From JAAELZ01 sp965223465 (GTDB taxonomy: Bacteria > Pseudomonadota > Gammaproteobacteria > Arenicellales > Poriferihabitantaceae): a DNA stretch of 64,000 nucleotides. The stretch covers positions 3,286,001 through 3,350,000 of the forward strand of contig OZ245025.1 in assembly GCA_965223465.1 (NCBI GenBank), read 5' to 3'. Position numbers and translations under genes: made by a program. Under the pieces are notes generated by a model. The model was not told where the DNA came from. It made no database searches and was given only the letters and a program-made list of their open reading frames with translations. Below are positions 8,815-18,200 of this stretch, in pieces. How positions within the stretch are numbered: position 1 is the stretch's first letter; each line of letters starts with the position of its first letter.

Positions 8815-9081
8815 CTAGCTATTGGTACTGAGCCCATGCTTTTTAAGCTCCTCATCATATCGTAGTGCAAAGTCAGTGAAAGTAACCCCAAGCACATCAC
8901 AAATCAGGTACAACTCAACTGGGTCGAGCTTGCGTTCACCATTTTCATATTTGGAAACAAATGACTGTGGTTTGTTCAATTTATCTGCTACGTGGCTTTG
9001 GTATAGTGATGCTTCTTCTCTAAAAGTACGCAGTAACCGGACAAGTACTCGATAGCGGTCATCATGGGGGAAAATTTTCAT
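8815..9081 (-). CDS. XRE-family helix-turn-helix regulator
   Basis: This 88-residue protein is essentially one HTH domain: YQSHVADKLNKPQSFVSKYE is the helix-turn-helix with the recognition helix, followed by NGERKLDPVELYLICDVLGV, the usual end of the XRE fold. Such proteins bind short palindromic operators, often their own promoter. The ATG at 9081 is taken as start; another ATG four codons upstream (9093) overlaps a TAGGATAT repeat, so the exact start is uncertain. Three copies of that octamer lie just upstream and are the natural candidate operator. No toxin or peptidase partner is adjacent. Confidence 0.8.
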   Translation of the reverse strand: MKIFPHDDRYRVLVRLLRTFREEASLYQSHVADKLNKPQSFVSKYENGERKLDPVELYLICDVLGVTFTDFALRYDEELKKHGLSTNS

Positions 9082-9091
9082 GCATCTATAC

Positions 9092-9153
9092 ATATCCTAC
9101 TTGCGGATATATCCCAGAATAGGATATCATTCACAAAACCCAATATAGGATAT
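9092..9153. promoter_or_regulatory. Operator-like array: three TAGGATAT octamers
   Basis: The octamer TAGGATAT occurs at 9120-9127 and 9146-9153, and in reverse (ATATCCTA) at 9092-9099, at near-regular spacing of 26-28 bases. The array lies between the XRE gene and the genes that follow on the other strand. Autoregulation by the XRE protein is inferred from position only. Confidence 0.5.
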
Positions 9154-9206
9154 GGTAATTAGTAGTCGGGGCTTAGGAGCTACTGAGACAGCAGGCAAAA
9201 AGAAAA

Positions 9207-9401
9207 ATGCGGATGATATATGGATCGATTTTGCTATTACTCACTAAGCATTTGTCATATGCAATCGAGCCTTATTCTCAAATCAATCTTATTCAAAGGG
9301 GGGAATTTTGTATTGGCTTAGAGAGCTTTACGGTATCTAGCTCAATAAAAGGTTGGGCATTTGACCCAGTCTGCGGGTGTAGCCCTAATTTATGCGGCTA
9401 A
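9207..9401 (+). CDS. Possible small secreted peptide
   Basis: The 64-residue frame starts with a basic-hydrophobic stretch like a signal peptide (MRMIYGSILLLLTKHLSYA). Four cysteines follow, three of them in the last nine residues (PVCGCSPNLCG). There is no clear ribosome-binding site, and I know no family. It precedes the PA2779-like gene by 35 bases on the same strand. It may be real or a chance frame. Confidence 0.35.
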   Translation: MRMIYGSILLLLTKHLSYAIEPYSQINLIQRGEFCIGLESFTVSSSIKGWAFDPVCGCSPNLCG

Positions 9402-9436
9402 GTGTTTTAAGAATTTAACTAAACTGAGGAATTAAA

Positions 9437-9832
9437 ATGAAAAAGTTATTATCTGCGTTATTCTCGTCTGTCTTTATGCTCTGCATGCTCAGCTCTACTT
9501 TGTTGGCGAGTGAATCATCAATATCTGAGCGAGAGCGCAATTTACAGATCATCGAAAACTTCTTAAAGGATCCGTCTATTCATGAAGCAATGGCGCAAAA
9601 GCATGGAAAAGATGTCGATGCTCTAATGAAAAAGATTTCTAAGCTGGGCGATTGGGAGCTAGGGAAATTAGCGAAGCATACACCCGACCTCCTTCAGTAT
9701 GGGGGTGCTACTGATACAACTTACTCCGAAAGTAGAACTGCAGAACGAATCTCAGGCCAATGGTTGAATGTCGCATATCTGGCAATACTCGTGCCAGTTG
9801 CGCTTGTGTTGTTGGTAATACTTGCCTTCTAA
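9437..9832 (+). CDS. PA2779-family exported membrane-anchored protein
   Basis: ATG 9437 has GAGGAA eight bases upstream. The 131-residue product has an N-terminal signal peptide, a helical periplasmic region (SERERNLQIIENFLKDPSIH) and one C-terminal membrane segment (YLAILVPVALVLLVILAF). This is the layout of the PA2779 family of Pseudomonas and relatives, whose gene sits next to a PA2778-type C39-like lipoprotein, as here. The family's function is not established; family knowledge gives only the conserved pairing. Confidence 0.7.
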   Translation: MKKLLSALFSSVFMLCMLSSTLLASESSISERERNLQIIENFLKDPSIHEAMAQKHGKDVDALMKKISKLGDWELGKLAKHTPDLLQYGGATDTTYSESRTAERISGQWLNVAYLAILVPVALVLLVILAF

Positions 9833-9892
9833 GGTATGGCTTAACGAAATTAATGCTGCGAAATAATTTATAAATATATATTCACTAACGTT

Positions 9893-10402
9893 GTGAAGTA
9901 TTACCGCAATATAACGTGCTTGCTGATTCTTTGTATCATGCTTTTGCAGGGATGCAACTCGTATCACACAGCACCACTTGCTCAGCAGCATTATCAACAA
10001 AAGCCGAATCAATGCGGCCCATATTCGCTTTCGATGCTTCTTGCAAGTGCCGGGTATGTTGTTCCAACGGCGGATATAACCAAGGCAATTTATGACCAGG
10101 ACAAACAGGCCACTAGTTCACTGGATATGCTGTTATATGCCCGAAGCTTGGGAGCACATGCAGTACTGGAAAAAGCTAGTCATACAGATTTAATAAAGTG
10201 GCTAGCATCAGACATTCCGGTTCTTGTCGCTTTAGATGAAGGACAAAGCAACTTAGTACATTTTGTTGTTGTCTATGGAACATATGGCTCTGATTTAGTT
10301 GTGCATGATGGTTACGTGAGTGACCGTATTATCCCGATAAGTACTTTTCTGAGTCAATGGGAAGCGGCGGGCAACATGGCTTTATGGATTGGCGCCTCAT
10401 AG
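9893..10402 (+). CDS. PA2778-family C39-like cysteine peptidase lipoprotein
   Basis: The GTG at 9893 opens a 169-residue lipoprotein (lipobox MLLQGC). QCGPYSLSMLLAS carries the catalytic Cys of a papain-like C39 peptidase with its preceding Gln. VHFVVVYG supplies the His and VHDGYV the Asp. C39 peptidases usually cut double-glycine leaders inside ABC exporters; this stand-alone periplasmic lipoprotein form is the PA2778 family, always seen near PA2779-like genes. The substrate is unknown. It follows the PA2779-like gene by 60 bases on the same strand. Confidence 0.75.
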   Translation: MKYYRNITCLLILCIMLLQGCNSYHTAPLAQQHYQQKPNQCGPYSLSMLLASAGYVVPTADITKAIYDQDKQATSSLDMLLYARSLGAHAVLEKASHTDLIKWLASDIPVLVALDEGQSNLVHFVVVYGTYGSDLVVHDGYVSDRIIPISTFLSQWEAAGNMALWIGAS

Positions 10403-10449
10403 ATTTGTCTTTTAAAAAATGGTTGCGGTAACAGGTCGTACAACAGTGG

Positions 10450-10716
10450 ATGGCTACAATGAAGTTTGGAAGCGCGCGTTTATGCAATTTATATCATTTG
10501 GTTCCGATGGAATATATTGACAGGGAAAAGGGTGTGTTCGAGGGCTCAAGGTCTACAATGAGTAAGCGCTACGCAAATTGTGAATATTCTAGTCACTTTC
10601 TCCAAGAAACTGGGCCAGTTTTCATTAAACAGAGGGAAGCTGTGCTTACCATTCCGCTTAAGCGCGACCAGGACATAACAATCATAATGGTAGTGCCGAG
10701 CTACCACACTGTCTAG
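10450..10716 (+). CDS. Doubtful hypothetical protein, 88 residues
   Basis: The frame fills the gap between the C39-like gene and the peptidoglycan-binding lipoprotein gene. It has no clear ribosome-binding site, signal peptide or recognised motif. Its composition is soluble-like. It could be a small gene or non-coding sequence; I keep it because the neighbours are tightly packed and the gap is otherwise empty. Confidence 0.3.
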   Translation: MATMKFGSARLCNLYHLVPMEYIDREKGVFEGSRSTMSKRYANCEYSSHFLQETGPVFIKQREAVLTIPLKRDQDITIIMVVPSYHTV

Positions 10717-10734
10717 ATTAGCTCGGTAAGCTGT

Positions 10735-11154
10735 ATGTCTGTATTTGTGTCAACCAAACGCTGGCTATTGATTGCCGCGCTATCAGCAGGGATTGTAGTT
10801 CTACATGGTTGTAAGACTATGGAGGGCTTGCGCCATGACCTTGAAACGCTCAGTGTAAAGCTTGGGGCTCCGCAACCTGTAGATATAGAGCCACAACCAG
10901 AACAAAATACAGATAGTTCACCGGTTTCTAGTGCTTCAGCAATGGAGGGTGAACCAAAAAGTGTAGAAGCAAGCCTGGTGCGAGAGACACAAGAGAAACT
11001 CCTTAAGCTTGGCTATGACGTTGGTACACCAGATGGTCGCTATGGCGCTAAAACAGAGGCGGCAATCCAGGATTTCCAGCTTGATAATGATTTAGGTATT
11101 GATGGCAAACCATCAGCTTCATTACTGCGTGTGATTAACGCCCGCTTGGAATGA
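10735..11154 (+). CDS. Lipoprotein with C-terminal peptidoglycan-binding domain
   Basis: The 139-residue product has a signal peptide with a lipobox-like LHGC, a linker rich in Pro, Ser and Glu, and a PG_binding_1-type domain at about residues 85-135 (RETQEKLLKLGYDVGTPDGR, then YGAKTEAAIQDFQ). This three-helix fold holds peptidoglycan and is typical of murein hydrolases and their partners. The stop overlaps the ATG of the M15 peptidase gene, so the two are translationally coupled. It probably anchors or guides the downstream enzyme at the cell wall. Confidence 0.75.
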   Translation: MSVFVSTKRWLLIAALSAGIVVLHGCKTMEGLRHDLETLSVKLGAPQPVDIEPQPEQNTDSSPVSSASAMEGEPKSVEASLVRETQEKLLKLGYDVGTPDGRYGAKTEAAIQDFQLDNDLGIDGKPSASLLRVINARLE

Positions 11155-11789
11155 AAGCTTTGCGCACAGTTCATATCTTACTTGTCGGGTGCAGTGCATT
11201 CGGACTGGCTGCATGCAGTAGCTATGCACCATTACTACCAATACCTAAAGTATCGGTTGCCCCTGTCACGATTATACTACCGCAGGCAACTGACAAACCC
11301 ACGGGCCGCGGTGAATCATATTTTGATCCAAATAAAACGGGCACACCTCTTTATGACACACAGGGACACAGCCGCGATAAGCTGAGCCCATATTTTCGTG
11401 TAAGTGATTTTTCGCATACCGGTGATGTACGGTTTCGTTTTGCGCGCATTGACGCAGAACTCGTCACCTGCCTTACCCGCTTACGCACGGCCTTATCACG
11501 GCCAATCAGTGTTGAGTCCTCCTATCGTAGTTGGGCGTACAACGCACAGCTTGTCAAAGCGGGAAAGAAAGCCTCGAAGGCTAGTTATCATATGAGTGGT
11601 AAGGCAGCGGATATTCATGTTGTAAATATATCCGCAGCGATATTCGCACAAACCCTCTATACCAATTGTGGCTGTGGCACAGGCCTTGGGGTCGGAAAAC
11701 GTTGGTATCGTATTTGCTGCGAAATACTATTTGTCATCCGATGCTTTTACCGCTTTCGTCAACCAAAAGATATTGCAGGATGTTGGTAG
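11151..11789 (+). CDS. M15-type murein peptidase lipoprotein, C-terminally truncated
   Basis: The product begins with a lipoprotein signal (lipobox LAAC). LSPYFRVSDFSHTG, RPISVESSYRSWAYN and SYHMSGKAADIHV match the M15 (D-Ala-D-Ala carboxypeptidase-like) core: a substrate Ser-Arg region, then the zinc-binding His and Asp. Family members end with a further HxD/HVD zinc segment after a GxGxG turn. Here GCGTGLGVG is reached, then the frame runs into sequence that in the next frame encodes an AsmA-like protein, and stops at 11789. The final His ligand is therefore missing and the enzyme is probably inactive. It overlaps the preceding lipoprotein gene by four bases. Confidence 0.7.
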   Translation: MKALRTVHILLVGCSAFGLAACSSYAPLLPIPKVSVAPVTIILPQATDKPTGRGESYFDPNKTGTPLYDTQGHSRDKLSPYFRVSDFSHTGDVRFRFARIDAELVTCLTRLRTALSRPISVESSYRSWAYNAQLVKAGKKASKASYHMSGKAADIHVVNISAAIFAQTLYTNCGCGTGLGVGKRWYRICCEILFVIRCFYRFRQPKDIAGCW

Positions 11790-13464
11790 AGATATCGTCA
11801 TTTCTGGACCAATCACATGGCAATCGTTCTATCCAGATATACGTGTACACATAAACAAAATCGAACTCAAAGAGTCTGCCACCAATGGGCGTGCCAGCAG
11901 AATGCGGCTGCGCAATGCCACAGTAAAACTGCCTACTCGAGAATTACGAAAACAAAACGATATTTCTGACCTGATATTGCGCATAGATCACGCAGCAGTA
12001 GTGGCTGAGAAACAGGCTAAAGAAAAGCCAGTTACGATTGGTCTGGCCAATGTCCCGGAGATTATTGAGTATCTACAAGCGTCACATGTTGCAACACTAG
12101 AGGTTGTAAAAGCGGATGTAATTGATCGTCGTGCTGCTGCGCCAACACACTATCGCGCAAAAGATGTACACCTTGCTCTTGGAGATACCAGAATAAAACT
12201 GGAAGGTTCCTTTGCAGTAGACGCTGAAGGTTACACACCACTGAAGGTGGTATTGGAAAAAGATCTATCTAAAGAGCACCCCACATTCTTGCTCGACACT
12301 CGTACACAATTGTCACAGCAAAATGCTCAGCCGGAGATTAGTCTGATTTCTTCACTTGCCTTTGACTCAACGGGTTTAAAGATAAATGGATTACGCGTGG
12401 AGAATGACAAAAATCTCATTACGGGTGATCTTACCTATGACACTGAAGAGAGCGCACTGAATGGAAGCATTGCAATAAAAAGGCTCGAGCTAACTGATGT
12501 GTTGAACCCCGCTCACGCCTCCAAGAATAGTGACAAAGTGCTATCAAATGTATCTTATCCTTATGACCTGCTAACCCAAGTCAATGCAGATGTAAAAATT
12601 CAAGCGGGTGCAGTTCGTTATGCTAATTCTCCACTTGTAAATGGCACTTTTGCACTGACAGCCCAGGATGGACAGGCTGAATTACTTGGCAGTGGACTCA
12701 ACGTACTGGGTGCACCGACGACGTTAGCATGGTCAGCAAAACACCTGGCATCGAATCCCGCTTTTTCACTCGTATTGGCGACAGAGGAGCTCGCACTTGA
12801 GCGACTTAACCTCTTTGCCAACGATGATCAGTTTTTTCGCGATGGAATTGGTAACCTTTCAGTCAATCTTACCTATACCGGCACATCACTCAGAGACCAC
12901 GCTACCAGTAGTTTAGGTATTTTCTCTTTCAACGCAGTAGATGGTCACATATCACCATCGTTTATGCGATGGTTAGATAAAAGCATCGTATCGCATGGCA
13001 AGCAGCTGGCAACGGAAGATAAAGCTCACGCTAACCAAACAGAGGACGAGGGAGTATCGCTGCCATGTGCCAATATATTCTTTGCACTCAACAATGGTTA
13101 TGCAGCCGCCAACAAGTCCATCGTCATTGAAACCGCTGACAATATGTTTGTGAGCTCTGGCTTTATTGACTTTCACACAGAAAAGATTGGTTTTACTTTT
13201 TCTTCCAGCACGAAGAAAACATTCGACTGGAGCCCGCTTTCAACAGCGAAATATATTCAGTTGGATGGAACACTGTCTTCGCCTGCTATTTCTCTGAATC
13301 CTCAGGAAACGCTGAAAAAAGGCATGCTCACAGCCTCCTCCTTTATTTTTGGCCCAGTGCCCGCGCTTGCTTATGCAGCGTTGGAAGCCGCTCAAAACCA
13401 AGCGCAAGATCGTCCCGAGTGTTTACCTCATCGACACATTGTTCACCAGTCAATCCAGGAGTGA
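11668..13464 (+). CDS. AsmA-family protein lacking its N-terminus
   Basis: The frame is open from a GTG at 11668, inside the M15 gene. From about residue 12 it reads IVFAAKYYLSSDAFTAFVNQ, then GRDIVISGPITWQSFYPDI, the start of AsmA-like proteins just after their membrane anchor. The remaining roughly 550 residues are beta-rich with AsmA C-terminal features (GNLSVNLTYTGTSLRDH, ISLNPQETLKKGML). AsmA-like proteins bridge inner and outer membrane and affect lipid transport. The expected N-terminal membrane anchor is absent, so the protein is probably untranslated or mislocalised. It could be called a pseudogene. Confidence 0.65.
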   Translation: MAVAQALGSENVGIVFAAKYYLSSDAFTAFVNQKILQDVGRDIVISGPITWQSFYPDIRVHINKIELKESATNGRASRMRLRNATVKLPTRELRKQNDISDLILRIDHAAVVAEKQAKEKPVTIGLANVPEIIEYLQASHVATLEVVKADVIDRRAAAPTHYRAKDVHLALGDTRIKLEGSFAVDAEGYTPLKVVLEKDLSKEHPTFLLDTRTQLSQQNAQPEISLISSLAFDSTGLKINGLRVENDKNLITGDLTYDTEESALNGSIAIKRLELTDVLNPAHASKNSDKVLSNVSYPYDLLTQVNADVKIQAGAVRYANSPLVNGTFALTAQDGQAELLGSGLNVLGAPTTLAWSAKHLASNPAFSLVLATEELALERLNLFANDDQFFRDGIGNLSVNLTYTGTSLRDHATSSLGIFSFNAVDGHISPSFMRWLDKSIVSHGKQLATEDKAHANQTEDEGVSLPCANIFFALNNGYAAANKSIVIETADNMFVSSGFIDFHTEKIGFTFSSSTKKTFDWSPLSTAKYIQLDGTLSSPAISLNPQETLKKGMLTASSFIFGPVPALAYAALEAAQNQAQDRPECLPHRHIVHQSIQE

Positions 13465-13467
13465 ATC

Positions 13468-13632
13468 ATGACTAATCATAAATTTTCAATACTGACTGTA
13501 CGTACCAGCCTTGGTGGATCATTTTGCAGAGAAAGCTTGAGACCCAGTGCAGGTAAAGCTGACCCTGGCCCTCAGATTTTACGCATTAAAAGCACAAGCG
13601 CCAAAGACGAAGACAAAGCGGGTACGGTGTGA
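13468..13632 (+). CDS. Small hypothetical protein, 54 residues
   Basis: ATG 13468 lies three bases after the AsmA-like stop and has CAGGAG six bases upstream. The 54-residue product is basic and polar, with one cysteine and no signal peptide. I do not recognise it. The good ribosome-binding site and tight spacing argue that it is translated with the genes upstream, or that it is the start of a gene whose remainder has been lost. Confidence 0.45.
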   Translation: MTNHKFSILTVRTSLGGSFCRESLRPSAGKADPGPQILRIKSTSAKDEDKAGTV

Positions 13633-13695
13633 GCAGAACCAAGTTTTTCAACAACATTTTTACACGTAACTAATCTATTTACTTAGGAGATCAAA

Positions 13696-14112
13696 ATGAA
13701 ATTCAAATTAGGATTAATAGCAATGGCTTTGTTTTTAACTTCTTGTGGCGGAGGCGGCGGGTCTAGTTCAGGCGGGTCTTCTGGCAACCCCATTGCAAAC
13801 GACATCAACAAAATTTTATTCAGAGCGAAAAAAGTCGACATCCGGGTAAGCTTTTACGAAAGACAAAAACATATTTTCAGAGAACGCATTGGTAAGGGAC
13901 AATCAAAAACGATTTCTTTGCCACCAATTACCGCCAATTATAGAGGGTGGATAACGTCACCAGAGGTAAAAGTAGGTGAATCATTTAGCTATGAAATTTG
14001 TGGAGCAAAAAATGTCTGGGTAGGCGGTGGTAGAGGGCGTTGTATAACGAGGAGAAAAACACGACCAAATACCGAAACCCTAGATAGTTCAACGACATTT
14101 TACGTTGATTAA
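13696..14112 (+). CDS. Small lipoprotein with Gly/Ser linker
   Basis: ATG 13696 follows AGGAGA. The 138-residue product has a signal peptide and lipobox LTSC. A very flexible Gly/Ser linker (GGGGGSSSGGSSG) comes directly after the lipidated cysteine, then a basic beta-rich domain with two cysteines (YEICGAKN, GRCITRR). It is probably an outer-membrane lipoprotein displaying a small domain. The family is not recognised. Confidence 0.65.
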   Translation: MKFKLGLIAMALFLTSCGGGGGSSSGGSSGNPIANDINKILFRAKKVDIRVSFYERQKHIFRERIGKGQSKTISLPPITANYRGWITSPEVKVGESFSYEICGAKNVWVGGGRGRCITRRKTRPNTETLDSSTTFYVD

Positions 14113-14421
14113 TTCAAGACTAAGTACGAATTATTTAGCGTTGACGTACCATAGTGTAGCTACGAATGCTACTTAGAAAGTTACTGGTCAATACAATATA
14201 AATATTAAGGGATATTTACATGGCACATTCAGGTTGTGTATTCTGCGACGCTCAATTGATTACCATAACTAAATTAAGTAAGGCAGCTTAAGGGAGCTGG
14301 CTTAATTCAGCATCAGCAGCAATTGCTGATAAAAGTAATCAGTACTAAATTTTCTGAGTAGAGCAGACCGCACGAAATAGTGTGGTTCAGGGAGACGTGA
14401 GTTAAAACTTGAGGAACTACG
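14113..14421. other. Intergenic region with two small hairpins
   Basis: No confident gene. A 23-codon frame (14220-14291) has an AAGGGA upstream but no recognisable product. ATCAGCA and TGCTGAT form a 7-bp stem with a five-base loop near 14312-14330, and CCGCAC pairs with GTGTGG near 14370. Neither stem is followed by a clear T-run. They may be a weak terminator or leader structure for the nuclease gene downstream. Confidence 0.35.
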
Positions 14422-15177
14422 ATGAAAATACCTGTTGCTGTACAGAGAAGGCTTAAGGAGTCCATCCCCAAATTTCAAATGGTGTTGGCAGCAGCGCGTG
14501 ATCGTGATGTGAACGAAGCAGACACGGTTATGGTGGTAGCCGATATCCTGGAAGAAGTTTTTGGCTGGGATAAGTACGAGGATATAACCCGTGAATACGC
14601 AGTCCAGGGCACTTTCATAGATTTAGCGGTTAAGACCAATAATACAATCGATTATCTGATTGAAGTCAAAGCCATTGGCTTATCTCTTAAAGATTCGCAC
14701 TTGAGGCAGGCAATTAACTACGCCGCTAAAGGTGGGGTTAAATGGGCGGTCCTTACCAACGGGCTTGATTGGGAAATCCATCGCATCACAGTTGATCAAC
14801 AGGTTACCAATCAACAAGTTCTCTCTTTTAGCTTTCTCGACATCAACGCACGTTCAGATCAGGACCTGCAAACGATCTTTCTTTTGTGTAAGAAGGCTGT
14901 TAATAAAGATTTGATTGAGGAATATTACGAACACAAACAGGCAGTGAATCGTTATGCAATCGGTACCATCCTGCTTACAGATGAGTCCGTCAATCTGGTG
15001 CGCCGCGTGTTACGTAGAATCAATCCTGCGCTTAAGGTTACTCCCGATGAGATTCGTGACAAGCTGATCAACAGTGTCATCAAACGGGACGTGCTAGACA
15101 GCGAAGACGGACTTGAATCAATAAAGGCGACCAAACGAGCACTAGCAAGAGTGCAACGCGCGAAAAATGCTAAATAA
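14422..15177 (+). CDS. Orphan HsdR-N-like PD-(D/E)xK nuclease domain protein
   Basis: ATG 14422 has GAGGAACT upstream. Residues 30-90 match the N-terminal nuclease domain of type I restriction HsdR subunits: DILEEVFGWDKYEDITREYA, Asp67 in FIDLAV, and Glu81-Val-Lys83 in YLIEVKA. This domain cleaves DNA when attached to a translocase. Here no helicase, HsdM or HsdS follows. Stand-alone proteins of this type with about 250 residues are common and their role is mostly unknown; defence or housekeeping repair are both possible. The C-terminal 100 residues are helical and basic. It precedes the RHS locus on the same strand. Confidence 0.7.
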   Translation: MKIPVAVQRRLKESIPKFQMVLAAARDRDVNEADTVMVVADILEEVFGWDKYEDITREYAVQGTFIDLAVKTNNTIDYLIEVKAIGLSLKDSHLRQAINYAAKGGVKWAVLTNGLDWEIHRITVDQQVTNQQVLSFSFLDINARSDQDLQTIFLLCKKAVNKDLIEEYYEHKQAVNRYAIGTILLTDESVNLVRRVLRRINPALKVTPDEIRDKLINSVIKRDVLDSEDGLESIKATKRALARVQRAKNAK

Positions 15178-15283
15178 TGAACCCAAAACATAAATGTGAT
15201 TACTTTTGTTTTGTTCAATGATTACGTTCAAAGCACATGCCACCAAAACTAATTACCCATCCCAACCAAGAAGGACAGGAAAT

Positions 15284-18200
15284 ATGACAACAAAGCAAAA
15301 TAACTGCTGGAAAGTAGCGATAGCGGGCTTTCTTCTGGCCGCATTTCAAACTCAGGCCAGTGTTCAGACCACGATGCCGGATATCTACTCAGAATTAGCA
15401 CCTGCCGGTACGCGCGAAGAAGTGTCGGCAAGTCTGAATGAATTTATCGATCCTTTTTCTGGCGGCCTGACGATTTCGCATGAAGATTTGGTCGTACCGG
15501 GAAATGGGGGGTTGGATATAAAAATCCAACGCACGTACAGCTCAAACAATGTCTACAAAAGCCGGATTACAGATAATTCCGGGCCTGAGTTACACAATTT
15601 GGTTAATCGATCACCCACCGGATTGGGATGGACTATGCACTTTGGCAAGGTGACGCGTGATAATTCGCTTGGATGCTCACCATCCAGTAATGAAAGTCAA
15701 AATAGCCTGGACAATCCCATTTTTGAAGCCCCAGATGGAAGCCAGCAGATATTGCACTACAACAACTCCAGTCAAAACGGCATAAATGCCACCTGGGTCA
15801 CCAAGAAGCACTGGGTCGCTTACTGTTCTTCAGGAAACTTTAGAGTCATTTCTCCAGAGGGCATCAAATATTATATGGGCCTTCGACTCGAAGAAGGGCA
15901 GCCCTATGGTTCTTCAGATAACTATGTGTGGTATACCACGAAGGTGACGGACCCAAATGGGAACTATTATGATATTGAGTACGATTCAGGCCCAACCGAC
16001 GAAAACCTGATTATCGACTACATTGATGCCAGTGATGGCCGCAGAATTAACTTTGGCTACTATGATATAACTGATGCGGACGTTCGTCTTCGTTCTATCA
16101 GTTTGGTGGGTGGCCCAACCTGGAGATACTATTACGACTCCCTAAATGCTGGACAGGGACACTATTTACTCGATTATGTTACCCGCCCGGATGGTTCACG
16201 GTGGCAATACGATTACCATAGTTATTCTGGTACCGGTACGGCTGGAGATAATGTGCTGGAAGAGATCACCTATCCGTACGGTGGAACCACGCGCTATACC
16301 TACGATTACGAATGCTTGGGCTATGTCTCTTGTAGTAGCGCCTATACTGATCGTGCTTATTCTTTGGTCGTGGATAGAAAAACCACGGGCGGACGAGATG
16401 TTGACGCGGGCACTTGGAACTACGACTACGCACCCAATAATAACGAGACCAATTTAACCACGGTATATTTTCCAGGCGGCAGATACGTGTATGAACACTA
16501 TGGCCTACGGTGGGCAATTCAGCACCCAACTAGTCAGCTCTTATGGCGGGTCGGGCTATTAAAAAGCAAGCGTACCTATAACGGCTCATCGCTGATACAA
16601 ACCGAATCATATACCTACGACAATATGATCGTTTCGTACGAAGACTACTCGCGCCCGCCTTATTCAGATGGTTTTTTTCCTTTTGACGACAATGAAACAA
16701 GAGCACCGCGGTTAACCCAAAAGACGATTAATCGCGATGGTAGAAATTATGTAACCAGCTATCAAAATTTTACCGATAACATTAATCCACATAGAATTGT
16801 TACCAGTGGTCAGGTATCGAGAACGACGACACTAACGTATTTCCCGAGAACCAATGGCCAGAATATCGTTTCGCGGGTAGAAGACGAAGATTTTGGTGGA
16901 ACCAACAGAGAAATCAATCGCACGTTCGATACCGAAGGAAATATGACGATGGAGGAAATATATGGGGTCAGGAATACCTATTTATATGATGGAGAGGGTA
17001 ACGTCAGTCGTCGAACGAATGAGCGTAGTCAACGATGGAACTACTCTCGATATGAACGCGGGGTAGCGAGAACTGAATCGCAACCAGCTGGGGTTAGTAT
17101 TAGTAGAACTGTTGACGACCTGGGAGGCGTTGATTCAGAAACAAATGGGAGAAATTACACCACCGATTATGATTACGATGGACTGGGGCGTATTACTTCA
17201 GTAGATTTTCCGCGTGGGAGTACTGCCTCTATATCTTGGTCAAGTACTACTAGAACAGTAACCCGTGGAGGATATTATGAACGAACGGAATTCGATGGTT
17301 TTGGCCGCCCCAGCTGTTTACGGCAAGAAAATGTCTATATTAACTACGATTATGATGAACATGGCAGGCTGGTTTTTGAATCCTACCCTGGGTCAAGCTG
17401 TGGTGCCTCAACGGGTACCAGTTACCAATATGATGCGCTGGACAGACTAACCCGCATGACGCACAGCGATGGTAGCTATGTTTCCTACACCTACCTAAAT
17501 GACAATGAAGTACGCGTGCGTGATGAGCGCGCCCATAATACAACCTACAGCTATCGTTCCTATGGTGATCCTGATCAGAAAGAATTGATGCGGATTGAAT
17601 CGCCTGAATCGATTACCACGGATATTGCGCGCAATGAGATAGGTCAAATCACATCTGTCTCGCAAGGCGGACTGACCAGAACTTATAGATACACCAATTC
17701 ATCCAATCCATTTTTGTATTCTGAGATCCACCCAGAAACAGGCACCACGACCTATGGTAGAGATGCCGTTGGTAATATGACTTCTAAAAGAGTCGGTAGC
17801 TCAGCTACGACGACCTATACCTATGATGGGCTGAATCGCCTGACATACATCAATCATCCTAGTGGTACGCCCGATATCGACATGAATTACGATGAGGCGG
17901 GTAACCTAGTTAAAATAGTAGCAGTAGGTGGGAATAGTTCTAAAGACTTCTACTACGATGCCAATGACAACATGTGGCGAGAAAGACAAGCTATTGCTGG
18001 AGTGACCTATTACGTCGACTATACCTATGATAGCCTGGATAATCTGGCAACACTAAGATATCCCAGTGGACAGATAGTTACTTTCAATCCAGACGACTTG
18101 GGTAGACCAACCAGCGTGTTTCCGTACGTGCACGATGTTGACTATTTCAGAAATGGTACGGTTCAACGATTAGATTACGCAAATGGTCGATACATTATCA

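Noticed and set aside
14220..14291. 23-codon frame
   Set aside because: It has an AAGGGA upstream but is too short and unrecognised to support as a gene.
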